Shown: in pieces, positions 8,196 to 17,338 of the stretch
Numbering within the stretch: position 1 is the first letter of the stretch
Layout: every line of letters begins with the position of its first letter
Assembly (NCBI GenBank): GCA_048264105.1
Contig: JBLXDJ010000001.1
Span: forward strand, 868,001 to 932,000
Source of the DNA: Oceanospirillum sp048264105
GTDB lineage: Bacteria > Pseudomonadota > Gammaproteobacteria > Pseudomonadales > Halomonadaceae
DNA: 64,000 bases
Reading direction: 5' to 3'
The notes under the pieces: model-generated
Told to the model about the DNA's origin: nothing
Seen by the model: the letters and a program-made list of their open reading frames with translations, nothing else
Databases searched by the model: none
Made by a program: the position numbers and the translations under genes

Positions 8196-8804
8196 TCAGT
8201 CAAACAGCTCGATATCATTAGATACCGGAGTCTGACCAAGAGATTTACTGTACTGGTTCTCAATTTCAAGAACCTCACGATCAACACCACCGGTGCTGAG
8301 ACGTTTCATCAATACTTTACCTGTCGCAGGAAAGAAAATGACCTTGCGCGGGCAGGTATCAAGAAGGTCACGGGCAACAATAGGAATTGACTCAAAACCT
8401 AAATAGTCGATAACGAACTGAGCATTCCGCTTACCGACGTTGCTGGTGGTCATGGATTCAACCACATTACCCCCGCCAAAGATCTTAGCCTCAAGATTTT
8501 CCCGACTGGCACCACGCTTAAGAATCTCATTGATAAGCATCTCCATGGCATAACTGCCATAGCGTGCAGAGGCACTCAGAGGATTAAAGACATCTGAATT
8601 ACCGGGCAGCATGAAGTGATTCATACCGCCAATATTCATTTTCTTATCACGAATGCATGCCGAAACGCATGAGCCGAGCACAGTACTGATAGCCATATCC
8701 GTTGAGGTAACATAAAACTCACCCGGCAAAATTTTCGCAACCTGACAGTTAAATTTTCTGTCGAAATAAATTTTAGGTTGCGATGCTTCATGCAAAATTT
8801 CCAT
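8196..8804 (-). CDS. cheD: Chemoreceptor glutamine deamidase CheD
   Basis: 202 residues. The CheD signature is clear: S-T-V-L-G-S-C-V-S-A-C with the catalytic Cys, then G-G-M-N-H-F-M-L-P with the catalytic His, and A-R-Y-G-S-Y-A-M-E-M-L. It deamidates specific receptor Gln residues and in some bacteria also binds CheC. No cheC is in the window. The protein has a C-terminal extension ending in N-D-I-E-L-F-D. Nearly the same peptide ends the MCP-like protein at 15899. The gene sits between cheR (15-bp gap) and cheB (27-bp gap). Confidence 0.93.
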   Translation of the reverse strand: MEILHEASQPKIYFDRKFNCQVAKILPGEFYVTSTDMAISTVLGSCVSACIRDKKMNIGGMNHFMLPGNSDVFNPLSASARYGSYAMEMLINEILKRGASRENLEAKIFGGGNVVESMTTSNVGKRNAQFVIDYLGFESIPIVARDLLDTCPRKVIFFPATGKVLMKRLSTGGVDREVLEIENQYSKSLGQTPVSNDIELFD

Positions 8805-8819
8805 GGCATTTCCTACCGT

Positions 8820-9662
8820 TTAGCTCAAATTATGCGCTTTCACATAGACGGTGTGCTTGCGAAGCTTAAAAAGATCAGAGGCATGAGGGAAACTCTCTGA
8901 ATGCCCCGCGAACAGCAAACCATCGTTATCAAGGTGCGGAAGAAACTTGCTTAAAACCTTGTACTGAGTTGGCTTATCGAAATAGATCATCACGTTTCTG
9001 CAAAAGATGATATCGAAAGGCTTATCAAACGGCCAAGAGTCACTCAATAGGTTCAAGTTAAAGAAGTAAACAAGATCCTGCAATTCAGATTTTACTTTAA
9101 CTAACCCTGAATTATCACCCTTTCCTCTAAAAAAAAACGCTTTAAGTCTTTGATCAGAAAGTCTTTCCACCCTATCAAAAGAGTAGACGGCAGAACGGGC
9201 TTTTTCGAGAACTTTAGTATCAAGATCAGACGCCAGAATCTCTACCGGTGGTTTATAGCTGCCAAAGTGCTCAATCGCGGCCATTGCGATCGAATAAGGC
9301 TCCTCACCAGTCGAGGCGGCGCAGCACCAGATCCTGAAAGATTTCTTTTCCGGATGATCGGCAAAATACTCTTTCAAAATATCAAAATGATGCGATTCCC
9401 GAAAAAAGGAGGTCAGGTTTGTCGTCAGGGAATTCACAAACTCCTGCTGTTCATGGCTATCAGGGTCCGTAAGAAGCTCGAGATACTGCTGAAAGGTGCG
9501 CAAGCCGTTGGCTCTTAAACGACGGGACAGACGACTATAGACCATATCCCTTTTAGTCGCGGCCAGATTGATCCCCGCACGGTCATAAATCAGGCTTTTA
9601 ATCGTCGAAAAATTTTCATCCGTGAAGTGAAATTCACGATCAGGGCGTGTCGCTGACATCAC
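8820..9662 (-). CDS. cheR: Chemotaxis protein methyltransferase CheR
   Basis: 280 residues. The N-terminal helical domain (residues 1-80) contains the basic R-L-S-R-R-L-R segment. The catalytic domain carries the SAM-binding A-A-S-T-G-E-E-P-Y-S-I-A-M, then L-A-S-D-L-D, and I-I-F-C-R-N-V-M-I-Y-F-D. Transfers methyl groups from S-adenosylmethionine to receptor glutamates. The PAS-containing receptor encoded upstream ends in D-W-E-E-F, a match to the x-W-x-x-F tether that binds some CheR proteins. It is separated from that receptor gene by an intrinsic terminator, so its expression may be lower than the cheYAW part. Confidence 0.95.
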   Translation of the reverse strand: MMSATRPDREFHFTDENFSTIKSLIYDRAGINLAATKRDMVYSRLSRRLRANGLRTFQQYLELLTDPDSHEQQEFVNSLTTNLTSFFRESHHFDILKEYFADHPEKKSFRIWCCAASTGEEPYSIAMAAIEHFGSYKPPVEILASDLDTKVLEKARSAVYSFDRVERLSDQRLKAFFFRGKGDNSGLVKVKSELQDLVYFFNLNLLSDSWPFDKPFDIIFCRNVMIYFDKPTQYKVLSKFLPHLDNDGLLFAGHSESFPHASDLFKLRKHTVYVKAHNLS

Positions 9663-9670
9663 ATAATCCT

Positions 9671-9700
9671 AAAAAATAGGCTGCCATTTGGCAGCCTATT
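9671..9700 (-). terminator. Intrinsic terminator between the PAS-MCP gene and cheR
   Basis: Read on the minus strand, an 11-base stem ATAGGCTGCCA / TGGCAGCCTAT with a two-base loop is followed by TTTTTT. It lies directly after the receptor stop codon and 8 bases before cheR. It would end or attenuate transcription from the upstream cheY-A-W-mcp genes. I see no obvious independent cheR promoter in the remaining bases. Confidence 0.8.
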
Positions 9701-9721
9701 GTTTGACGGGAGACTGGCGGC

Positions 9722-12472
9722 TTAGAACTCTTCCCAGTCATCATCCAGGCTAGGCTTTGATGACTGAGGAATCGTTTTTGGCGCTTCCTTCGCTGCAGGC
9801 TTAGCCACAGGTTTTGGCGACATCACCGGTGACCTGACTTCAGCGGCCGGAGCGTTCAGCATCGGCGTTAGCGGCGCATCCGGGTAGGAGGTATCCGCAC
9901 TCAGCTTGAAGAGACTGACCGAATTCACCAGTGAGCGTGCCTGCTCTTCAGTGGATTCCGCAGCCGCTGCCGCTTCTTCAACAAGCGCAGCATTCTGCTG
10001 AGTTACTTCATCAATCTGCGTAATCGCAGTATTAACCTGCTCAATACCGGAACGCTGCTCTGCGGAAGCCGCTGAAATTTCAGTCATGATACTGGTCACC
10101 TGACCGATGGCATCAACAATATCCTTCATTGTTGAACCTGCGTCATCCACCAGTTTCGAACCTTCATCAACCGTATCAACAGAGGTTACGATCAGTTCTT
10201 TAATCTCTTTAGCAGCACCGGCACTACGTTTGGCAAGGTTTCGTACCTCTGTTGCCACAACCGCAAAGCCTCTGCCCTGCTCACCAGCACGCGCTGCCTC
10301 TACGGCCGCGTTAAGCGCCAGAATATTGGTCTGGAACGCGATACTGTCGATCACACTGATAATCTCCTCAACCTGCTTGGAGTTATCACTGATCGTACGC
10401 ATCGTGCTCACAACCTGACTGACAACATCGCCACCTTTCTGTGCAATGCGGCTTGCGCCCTGTGCCAGACTATTCGCCTGAGATGCGTTTTCAGCATTCT
10501 GCTGAACGGTAGACGTCAGCTCTTCCATAGAAGCGGCTGTTTCTTCCAGGCTCGACGCCTGCTCTTCCGTACGCTGCGACAGGTCATTATTACCTGCTGA
10601 AATCTCGCTGGCTGCTGTATTGATAGCATCGGACGCTTCTTTAATCTGGGTCACGATGCCGGTCAGCTGATCAACCGTTGCATTAGCGTCATCTTTTAAC
10701 TGACCGAACATGCCTTCAAAGTCTTTGTCGATACGCTCAGTCAAATCACCTTTGGACATCGCACTCAGAACACGGGCAACCTCTGAAAGACCATCTGAAG
10801 TGGTTTCCATCAGGTTATTCATGCCATCAGCCAGCTCCAGGAAGAAGCCATTTTTACCATTGGTATTGATCCGGCGGTTAAAGTCGCCTCGGGAAGCGCC
10901 TTCTACGATGTCCGCAATTTCAGCCTGAGCCAAGGTTTCATTGGTTGTATCAGACCATTCAACAACTGTACCCAGTCGCTCACCATTCTCATTGAAGATA
11001 GGGTTAGCAATGAAGGCAAAGTAGCGGCCGGCGATAGAGATCTTGGCATTATGGGTCGTCTGAAGCGCAGCCAGCATATGTCTCTGATGCTCAGGATCCT
11101 TATGGAAGACATCAATGTTCTGGCCAATCAGGGTATCAACTGCAAACTCAGGCAACTCACGCTGAATCAGGTGCTCTGACTCGCGGAACATACCGCGAAG
11201 TGCATCGTTGATATAGATAATGTTCAGATCGTTATCAGCCATCATCACATTACTGGAAACATTATCCAGCGCATTACGGATTCGGCTGTTAATGTCCGCC
11301 AGTTCCTGCTGCTTACGATTGACTTCTTCAGCCTCTGCTTCACGGCGCAGGATATCGGTCATATCACGCCACTCAACAACAAAGCCCTGACGATTATCCG
11401 GCGAACCAATCGGTGTTACCTGCAGATCAAACGTGCTGGCACCGATCTTAAGTGTAGCTTTATGACCATCCGTCAGACCTGACAGCATACGACGCTGCAT
11501 TTCCGGATTCTTGTGGAAGAGATCGATGTTTTGTCCCAGCAGATTACTGGCGTCAAAGTGCGGCAGATCCTTCTGGATTTCAGACTCGTTACGCTCGAGC
11601 ATCTCCAGAATAGACTCATTCATATACACAATATTCAGATCTGCATCTGAGATCATCACATTGGTATTCACAACATCAAGACCGCGACGGATACGCTGGT
11701 TTTCACCCATCAGCTCATTCTGCTGATCCTGTAGCGCCTGCTCTTTAAGCTCCTGAGCCAGAGAATCGGTCAGATCCTGCCACTCAACAATATAACCATT
11801 GCGCTCACCGTTGTTGGAAATCGGGTGAACCACCAGGCTGAACGTCGTATCACCGACATTGATACGCGCTTTGTGCGCACCGGTCAGCCCTGTCAGCAGT
11901 TTCCGCTGATAACCAGGATTGCGGTGGAAAATATCAATATTTTTTCCGACAAGGTTGTTCGCATCAAAGTGCGGCAATGACTTTTGCAGATCCGCTTCAC
12001 GGTCCCGCAGCATGCGCTGAATCGAAGCGTTAACATAAATAATGTTCAGCTCAGCATCAGCAATCATCACGTTGGTATTAACAACATCAAGACCGCGCTT
12101 AATACGTGACATCTGATCAAACTGACGCAGCTCTTTCTGTCGTTTCTTGCTGGAATCAACCTGAGCATCAACCAGAGCACGAACCACAGCGCCAATCTCG
12201 TTATCAACGACAGGTTCCGAATGGGCGGGCTTGCCGTCAGAAAAGTGTTTCGCGATGGCCATCAACTGGTGAACAGGCTGTTCAACCTGAGCCAAAACAG
12301 AGCGGGCACCGCTGAACAGTACGACTAACGCCGCTGCCTGCAGAGCTAAAGCCCAATAAAGTGTATTTTCGCCTTCACCGAGGAAGGCCACTAAAGCGCT
12401 CGCCGCGATCAGACCACCCGCTGCAAAAGCAACGCTAAGCAGCTTTGACCGTATTGATGTTTTTGTACTCAT
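9722..12472 (-). CDS. Methyl-accepting chemotaxis protein with three PAS domains
   Basis: 916 residues. Two closely spaced membrane segments (about 11-31 and 38-56) leave no periplasmic sensor domain. Three near-identical PAS domains follow (about 115-237, 255-374, 393-512), each with V-x-x-N-V-M-x-(A/S)-D-x-(D/E)-L-N-I. Each also has a conserved F-H (His 183, 320, 457) and a V-E-W near its end (Trp 231, 368, 506). HAMP-like segments (about 520-610) precede the signalling hairpin, whose tip reads N-A-A-V-E-A-A-R-A-G-E-Q-G-R-G-F. The C-terminus D-D-W-E-E-F fits the CheR/CheB tether x-W-x-x-F. The conserved His and Trp recall haem-binding PAS domains of Aer2-type oxygen receptors, from memory and unproved here. 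Function: cytoplasmic redox/gas sensing that controls CheA. Confidence 0.9.
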   Translation of the reverse strand: MSTKTSIRSKLLSVAFAAGGLIAASALVAFLGEGENTLYWALALQAAALVVLFSGARSVLAQVEQPVHQLMAIAKHFSDGKPAHSEPVVDNEIGAVVRALVDAQVDSSKKRQKELRQFDQMSRIKRGLDVVNTNVMIADAELNIIYVNASIQRMLRDREADLQKSLPHFDANNLVGKNIDIFHRNPGYQRKLLTGLTGAHKARINVGDTTFSLVVHPISNNGERNGYIVEWQDLTDSLAQELKEQALQDQQNELMGENQRIRRGLDVVNTNVMISDADLNIVYMNESILEMLERNESEIQKDLPHFDASNLLGQNIDLFHKNPEMQRRMLSGLTDGHKATLKIGASTFDLQVTPIGSPDNRQGFVVEWRDMTDILRREAEAEEVNRKQQELADINSRIRNALDNVSSNVMMADNDLNIIYINDALRGMFRESEHLIQRELPEFAVDTLIGQNIDVFHKDPEHQRHMLAALQTTHNAKISIAGRYFAFIANPIFNENGERLGTVVEWSDTTNETLAQAEIADIVEGASRGDFNRRINTNGKNGFFLELADGMNNLMETTSDGLSEVARVLSAMSKGDLTERIDKDFEGMFGQLKDDANATVDQLTGIVTQIKEASDAINTAASEISAGNNDLSQRTEEQASSLEETAASMEELTSTVQQNAENASQANSLAQGASRIAQKGGDVVSQVVSTMRTISDNSKQVEEIISVIDSIAFQTNILALNAAVEAARAGEQGRGFAVVATEVRNLAKRSAGAAKEIKELIVTSVDTVDEGSKLVDDAGSTMKDIVDAIGQVTSIMTEISAASAEQRSGIEQVNTAITQIDEVTQQNAALVEEAAAAAESTEEQARSLVNSVSLFKLSADTSYPDAPLTPMLNAPAAEVRSPVMSPKPVAKPAAKEAPKTIPQSSKPSLDDDWEEF

Positions 12473-12527
12473 TGCCCGTTCTCCAACTGAACCTGCATCT
12501 TGAATCTAAAATCGTTATTAGTGGCTG

Positions 12528-13040
12528 TCATTCAGCGTGTGCTTTTGTTTTATCAACCAAAGCCATCTCTTCGCTGGACATCAGCTTTTCGATATCCGCA
12601 ATAATCAACATCTGTTCATCGACCGTTGCCAGTCCAAGGATGTATTCGGAGTCAAAGTTAGCTGAAAAATCTGGTGGATTTTTTATGTCATCACCAGCAA
12701 GACTCACAACATCAGACACACCATCAACGACCATTCCAACAACCCTGTTAGCCAGGTTTAAAACGATAACAATCGTGAATTCATCGTAATGGGCATCACC
12801 CAGATTAAATTTGATTCGTAAATCGATAATAGGAACGATGACGCCACGGAGGTTGATAACACCTTTGATAAACGAAGGTGCGTTCGCAATCTTCGTCACT
12901 GCGCCATAACCGCGTATTTCCTGAACCTTAAGAATATCAACCGCATAATGCTCCTCACCCAAAGAGAAGGTGAGGTATTCCTGACCAAGCAGGCGGCCGT
13001 ATTCGCTGTTATCCTGATTTTCAGCTATCTGTTCTGCCAT
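12528..13040 (-). CDS. cheW: Chemotaxis coupling protein CheW
   Basis: 170 residues, the usual size of CheW. The domain starts with Y-L-T-F-S-L-G-E-E-H-Y-A-V-D-I and contains V-Q-E-I-R-G and the highly conserved K-G-V-I-N-L-R-G-V-I-V-P-I-I-D-L-R. It links receptors to CheA in the signalling array. It lies 11 bp after cheA and 55 bp before the PAS receptor gene, which places it firmly in the operon. Confidence 0.95.
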   Translation of the reverse strand: MAEQIAENQDNSEYGRLLGQEYLTFSLGEEHYAVDILKVQEIRGYGAVTKIANAPSFIKGVINLRGVIVPIIDLRIKFNLGDAHYDEFTIVIVLNLANRVVGMVVDGVSDVVSLAGDDIKNPPDFSANFDSEYILGLATVDEQMLIIADIEKLMSSEEMALVDKTKAHAE

Positions 13041-13051
13041 GCTAAAACCCC

Positions 13052-15478
13052 TTACACCAGCATGCCGCCTGGCTTCTTATTGGCACGCTTTTTATGCATG
13101 CTGATTAATTCTTCTACATCAAGAATCAGGGCTACCCGCCCGGTTCCCAAAATCGTTGCACCGGAAACACCATCGACCTTGCGGTAGTTTGCTTCCAGAC
13201 TCTTAATAACCACTTGTGACTGACCTACCAGATCATCCACAAAGAGACCAACGCGTTTACCGTCAGACTCCAAAATAACCATAATGCCCTGCTCGTAATC
13301 ATTAAACTGAGCAGGCATATTCAAGAGATCGCCCAGCCTTATGATCGGCAGATACTCATCCCGGATACAGATCACCGCGCCTTCACCGGAAACCGTTTTA
13401 ATATCACTCGGGTCAGGCTGCATTGAACCTATGATGCTGGTCAGCGGGACAATATAAATCTCTTCACCCAGAGCAACCTGCAGACCATCAAGAATCGCCA
13501 GCGTCAAAGGCAGACGGATACTGATGCGACTTCCGATACCTTCCATCGATTCAATTTCGAGACGACCGCCCAACGAGGTGATGTTCCGTTTCACAACATC
13601 CATGCCCACACCACGTCCGGACACATCAGTCACCGCTGCTGCTGTGGAAAAGCCGGGAGCAAAAATCAGCTGCCAGACCTCTGAGTCAGGCATATTGTCC
13701 GATACCGGAATACCCTTCTCGATCGCTTTTGAAACGATGCGTTCGCGATTCAGGCCTGCACCATCATCCTGAACTTCTACCACGATGTTGCCACCCTGAT
13801 GAGATGCTCTCAAAAGAATGGTGCCGGTCTGATCTTTACCAGCCGCCCCACGCTCTTCCGGTGATTCAATACCGTGGTCGAGGCTATTACGGATCAGGTG
13901 AGTCAGAGGGTCGGTCAGCTTCTCAATCATGCTGCGATCAAGCTCAGTGTTCTCACCCACCATCTCGAGCTTAACTTTCTTATTCAGCTTACCGGCAAGG
14001 TCACGAACAACCCGCGGGAAGCGGCTGAAGACGATGCTGATCGGCATCATCCGGATCGACATAACAGAGTCCTGAAGATCCCGGGTATTACGCTCTAACT
14101 GAGCTAAACCGTTAGCCATCTTTTCGTGCAGAATCGGATCGACCTCAGAGGCCATCTGCGCGAGCATTGCCTGGGTGATCACAAGTTCCCCGACCTGGTT
14201 GATCAGCTGATCAACCTTTTCGACACTAACGCGAATAGAGGAATCGCCCCCGGACTTGGCCGCCGGAGAAGATGCAGAACGTGCCGCTGCCGCCGGTTTT
14301 GCCGTCTTTTCGGCAACTTTTTTTGCACTGGTGTCTGGTTTAGCGGTTTCAGGTGCTTTCTGGCCTTTGACGGGCTCAAAGAAACCATAACCATCAAATT
14401 CTGTACCACCATCGGCATCACCCGATGGTTTAGCTTCCGGAGCTTCTGACTTAACAGGCGCTGAAGGCGAAGCCGCCCCACCACCGCCAGACGATGCAAC
14501 CGGCTCTTCATCAAAAAATCCGTAACCAGGATCATCCTTGGTGTTGGTGTCGGTATCAGATTCATCAGCAGAGGATGCCGCAGTTTCTGCTTCGCCCTCA
14601 GCATCATCTTCAAAGAAACCATAACCCGGATCATCATCGGTATTGCTGTCAGATACAGCAGTGATCTCAGCGACTTCCGGATCATCAAAGAAACCGTAGC
14701 CAAGATCTTCATCGGAAGAATCCTGAGTACCAACCGACTCAAAAAAGCCAAAGCTTCCATCGTCAGAAGACAACTCTTCCTCAATAGAGAGCGTCTCTTC
14801 CGGGACCATAAAGGTAATCAGATCTTTAAGATCTTCTTTCCTGGAATCAGTCTGGATGGAGAACAACCAATCGTTTGAGTCATCAGACGGCGCATCAATA
14901 ACCGTCAGCTCACCCAACTCCTTGAGTGAATCAAACAGCATATCCAGCTCCTGATCAGGAGCCGGAAAGCGAACAACGAATGACTGAGTAAGGGATGACT
15001 GACTGGCGACCGTTGCCTCGGGAGCAGGAGTAGCAGCTGGAGCGGGGGCAACCTGAGGAATTGCCGGGCTGCCGCCACCCTCGCCTTTGGCTATTGCCAG
15101 CTGACGATCCAACTCCTGAATCACAGCTTTGGCCGGTTCCTGATCCGGTTCTTCACCATTCTGATGGGATTCAAGCATCCCACCGAGTACGTCACCAGCC
15201 TGAAGGGTAACGTCAACCATCTCGTCTGTAAGTTCAGTTTCGCCTTTGCGAACCAGATCAAGCAGCGTCTCAAGTTCATGAGTGACGGCCGTCATATCAT
15301 TAAAGCCAAATGTGCCGCTATTGCCCTTAATAGAGTGAGCAGCACGGAATACGGCGTTCAAATCATCCATATCCGGATTTTGAACATCCATACTCAGCAT
15401 CAGGCTCTCCATCGTAGCGAGATGCTCAGCTGTTTCCTCAAAAAACAACTGATTGAACTGGCTTAAATCAAACGACAT
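13052..15478 (-). CDS. cheA: Chemotaxis histidine kinase CheA
   Basis: 808 residues. The Hpt domain (1-105) has the phosphorylated His48 in A-A-H-S-I-K-G-N-S. A P2-like CheY/CheB-binding domain follows at about 163-230. A long acidic linker (235-370) then holds five copies of a G-Y-G-F-F-(D/E) peptide. After a Pro/Ala/Lys stretch come the P3 dimerisation domain (V-D-Q-L-I-N-Q-V-G-E-L-V-I), the P4 kinase domain and the C-terminal CheW-like P5. In P4, H-L-I-R-N-S-L-D-H-G-I-E, D-D-G-A-G-L and G-R-G-V-G-M-D-V-V are intact. It autophosphorylates and passes phosphate to CheY and CheB, both encoded nearby. Confidence 0.96.
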   Translation of the reverse strand: MSFDLSQFNQLFFEETAEHLATMESLMLSMDVQNPDMDDLNAVFRAAHSIKGNSGTFGFNDMTAVTHELETLLDLVRKGETELTDEMVDVTLQAGDVLGGMLESHQNGEEPDQEPAKAVIQELDRQLAIAKGEGGGSPAIPQVAPAPAATPAPEATVASQSSLTQSFVVRFPAPDQELDMLFDSLKELGELTVIDAPSDDSNDWLFSIQTDSRKEDLKDLITFMVPEETLSIEEELSSDDGSFGFFESVGTQDSSDEDLGYGFFDDPEVAEITAVSDSNTDDDPGYGFFEDDAEGEAETAASSADESDTDTNTKDDPGYGFFDEEPVASSGGGGAASPSAPVKSEAPEAKPSGDADGGTEFDGYGFFEPVKGQKAPETAKPDTSAKKVAEKTAKPAAAARSASSPAAKSGGDSSIRVSVEKVDQLINQVGELVITQAMLAQMASEVDPILHEKMANGLAQLERNTRDLQDSVMSIRMMPISIVFSRFPRVVRDLAGKLNKKVKLEMVGENTELDRSMIEKLTDPLTHLIRNSLDHGIESPEERGAAGKDQTGTILLRASHQGGNIVVEVQDDGAGLNRERIVSKAIEKGIPVSDNMPDSEVWQLIFAPGFSTAAAVTDVSGRGVGMDVVKRNITSLGGRLEIESMEGIGSRISIRLPLTLAILDGLQVALGEEIYIVPLTSIIGSMQPDPSDIKTVSGEGAVICIRDEYLPIIRLGDLLNMPAQFNDYEQGIMVILESDGKRVGLFVDDLVGQSQVVIKSLEANYRKVDGVSGATILGTGRVALILDVEELISMHKKRANKKPGGMLV

Positions 15479-15510
15479 TGCACACCATCCGTCTCTGTTG
15501 CCTCAGGCTA

Positions 15511-15876
15511 TTAACCCAGCACTTTCTTAACAACTTCCAGTAGTTTCGCCGGATCAAAAGGCTTAACCAACCACCCGGTTGCACGAGCTGCACGACCTTT
15601 AGCTTTCATATCATCACTGGATTCAGTGGTAAGCATAAGAATTGGCGTACGACTGTATTGCGGAAGCGCTCTCAATGACTTAATCAGGGTCAAACCATCC
15701 ATCTTAGGCATGTTCTGATCGGTAAGAACCAGGTCAAACTGACCGGACTTCGCCTTATTCAGACCATCTTGCCCATCGACAGCTTCAACCACTTCATACC
15801 CTGCACCTTTGAGAGTAAAAGCCACCATCTGACGAATTGAGGCTGCGTCGTCCACCGTCAGAATTTTCTTGGCCAT
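15511..15876 (-). CDS. cheY: CheY response regulator
   Basis: 121 residues forming one receiver domain: L-T-V-D-D-A at the start, phospho-acceptor in L-V-L-T-D-Q-N-M-P-K-M-D-G, Thr in M-L-T-T-E-S and Lys in W-L-V-K-P-F. The frame extends five codons further to an ATG at 15891. GGAGG lies 6 bases before the ATG at 15876, so the shorter start (M-A-K-K-I-L) is preferred. No output domain is present. W-L-V-K-P-F-D-P-A-K-L is typical of the CheY of this operon class. It is expected to be phosphorylated by the adjacent CheA. No cheZ is in the window. Confidence 0.93.
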   Translation of the reverse strand: MAKKILTVDDAASIRQMVAFTLKGAGYEVVEAVDGQDGLNKAKSGQFDLVLTDQNMPKMDGLTLIKSLRALPQYSRTPILMLTTESSDDMKAKGRAARATGWLVKPFDPAKLLEVVKKVLG

Positions 15877-15898
15877 AAATTCCTCCACCACCTAATAA

Positions 15899-17095
15899 TT
15901 AAAATAGTTCAATATCACCTGAATCCATGCTGCCATGGGATACAGGGTTATGTTTCATACTGTCGATCTTTGTGCGAGCTTCCTGAAGCTTCTCGCGGAT
16001 ATGCAGTAAAATCTCTTCTGATGTCCGGGCACTGTCTTCTTTCGTTAAGTGCGCCAAATCATCCATCAGATCATGAATCGCATTCAGGCGTGTTTCCGTA
16101 TGATCCAGAAGCTGACTGGTCATATCCTGGAACTGAAGACCCGTTGTCGCCTGATTAATATTCTCTTCAACATCGGCCGCCAGTGAACTCTGGGATGCCA
16201 GCGCCTCAGATGACTCATGATTGATACGCTCAAGCTGCTCAAGAACCTGCTCAATCCGGCGTTTTGATTCACTTGCAAAGCCCATATCAACGGATGAGAT
16301 ACGCTGAATAGACGTATCAGCATTGGAGAAAGAGCTGTGCAGATCCGTCATAAGGGAGCGAATCTGATCACTGAAATGGGTTGTTTTCTTGGAAAGCGAA
16401 CGCACTTCATCGGCCACAACAGCAAAACCTCTGCCCGCCTCGCCAGCCCTTGCTGCCTCAATTGCAGCATTCAGAGCTAAAAGATTGGTCTGATCTGCAA
16501 TATCGTCAATTTCATCAAGAAGTTTAACGATACCGCCAATTTTGCTGGCCATGTCGTCCATGATCTCTACAAGCCCCATCGCAAACTTACTGGCTTGTAC
16601 GGCGTTATCCATAAAGATCTCAAAGGTCTCAGTCGTATCATGGATAAAACCGGAGAAGATGGAATCAACGTTCTCACCCGCAGACATGTGCTGAGTGATC
16701 CGGTCGGTCAGCGCCTGCTGCTCGCGGGTCATCTGATGAACCTGCGTGAAGTTATTGATCAACTGGCCTATTGCTGTATCCAACAGGTTTTTAACCTGCA
16801 GGATCTCGTCGCGGGATTCTTTAAACTCTACCGCGAGACTAGTGGAAAAGGTGTTGAATGTATCGGCAGTCTGACGCGCTAACTGGGGCGCAGCCTCAGG
16901 CTCGGCATTTCCCGAAGAGGAATCTCTGTTTAAAAACAGAACGACAGCGATCAAAGCCGCGACTGCAACGATAAAGATGAAATGTGAATTTAAGGAGGTC
17001 AGGGTACCTAAACCCCAAATACAAAGAGCAGTAATTGCCGCATAAACCAAGGAAGCGACAGAAACACCCTTGGCGGAAGTAACACGATGACTCAT
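15899..17095 (-). CDS. MCP-like membrane signalling protein without a ligand domain
   Basis: 398 residues. Two membrane segments lie at about 12-50 with almost no loop between them. A short linker follows, then a coiled-coil MCP signalling domain whose tip reads N-A-A-I-E-A-A-R-A-G-E-A-G-R-G-F. There is no periplasmic domain, HAMP or PAS. It ends in S-G-D-I-E-L-F, a peptide also found at the end of CheD. It is the first gene of the operon, 22 bp upstream of cheY, with a 243-bp promoter region before it. A role as a CheA regulator or as a receptor sensing a membrane/cytoplasmic state is inferred. The signal is unknown. Confidence 0.85.
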   Translation of the reverse strand: MSHRVTSAKGVSVASLVYAAITALCIWGLGTLTSLNSHFIFIVAVAALIAVVLFLNRDSSSGNAEPEAAPQLARQTADTFNTFSTSLAVEFKESRDEILQVKNLLDTAIGQLINNFTQVHQMTREQQALTDRITQHMSAGENVDSIFSGFIHDTTETFEIFMDNAVQASKFAMGLVEIMDDMASKIGGIVKLLDEIDDIADQTNLLALNAAIEAARAGEAGRGFAVVADEVRSLSKKTTHFSDQIRSLMTDLHSSFSNADTSIQRISSVDMGFASESKRRIEQVLEQLERINHESSEALASQSSLAADVEENINQATTGLQFQDMTSQLLDHTETRLNAIHDLMDDLAHLTKEDSARTSEEILLHIREKLQEARTKIDSMKHNPVSHGSMDSGDIELF

Positions 17096-17338
17096 TCACT
17101 ACTCCTGTAATCAAAATAAGGCGCACCGTTACCGGGCTGACGAATACTAAACCCGTAAAAAAAATGTATCAATAGTTATATCTGACGTAACTAATTGTTT
17201 TGCGACGATACACGAAAAATATATATCCAAACAGAAAAACAATACTTTAGTCGATCCCAAGCTTCCAGCTTGTCATTGATTATTCAGCACTTTTTTAGCT
17301 TAGCTTAAATATACTCACTTGGGGTAGATAAAAAAGTC

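Noticed and set aside
17200..17240. TAAA-N15-TTGGATAT resembling a sigma-28 flagellar promoter upstream of the chemotaxis operon (minus strand)
   Set aside because: The -10 half matches GCCGATAA at only about half of the positions; too weak to call.
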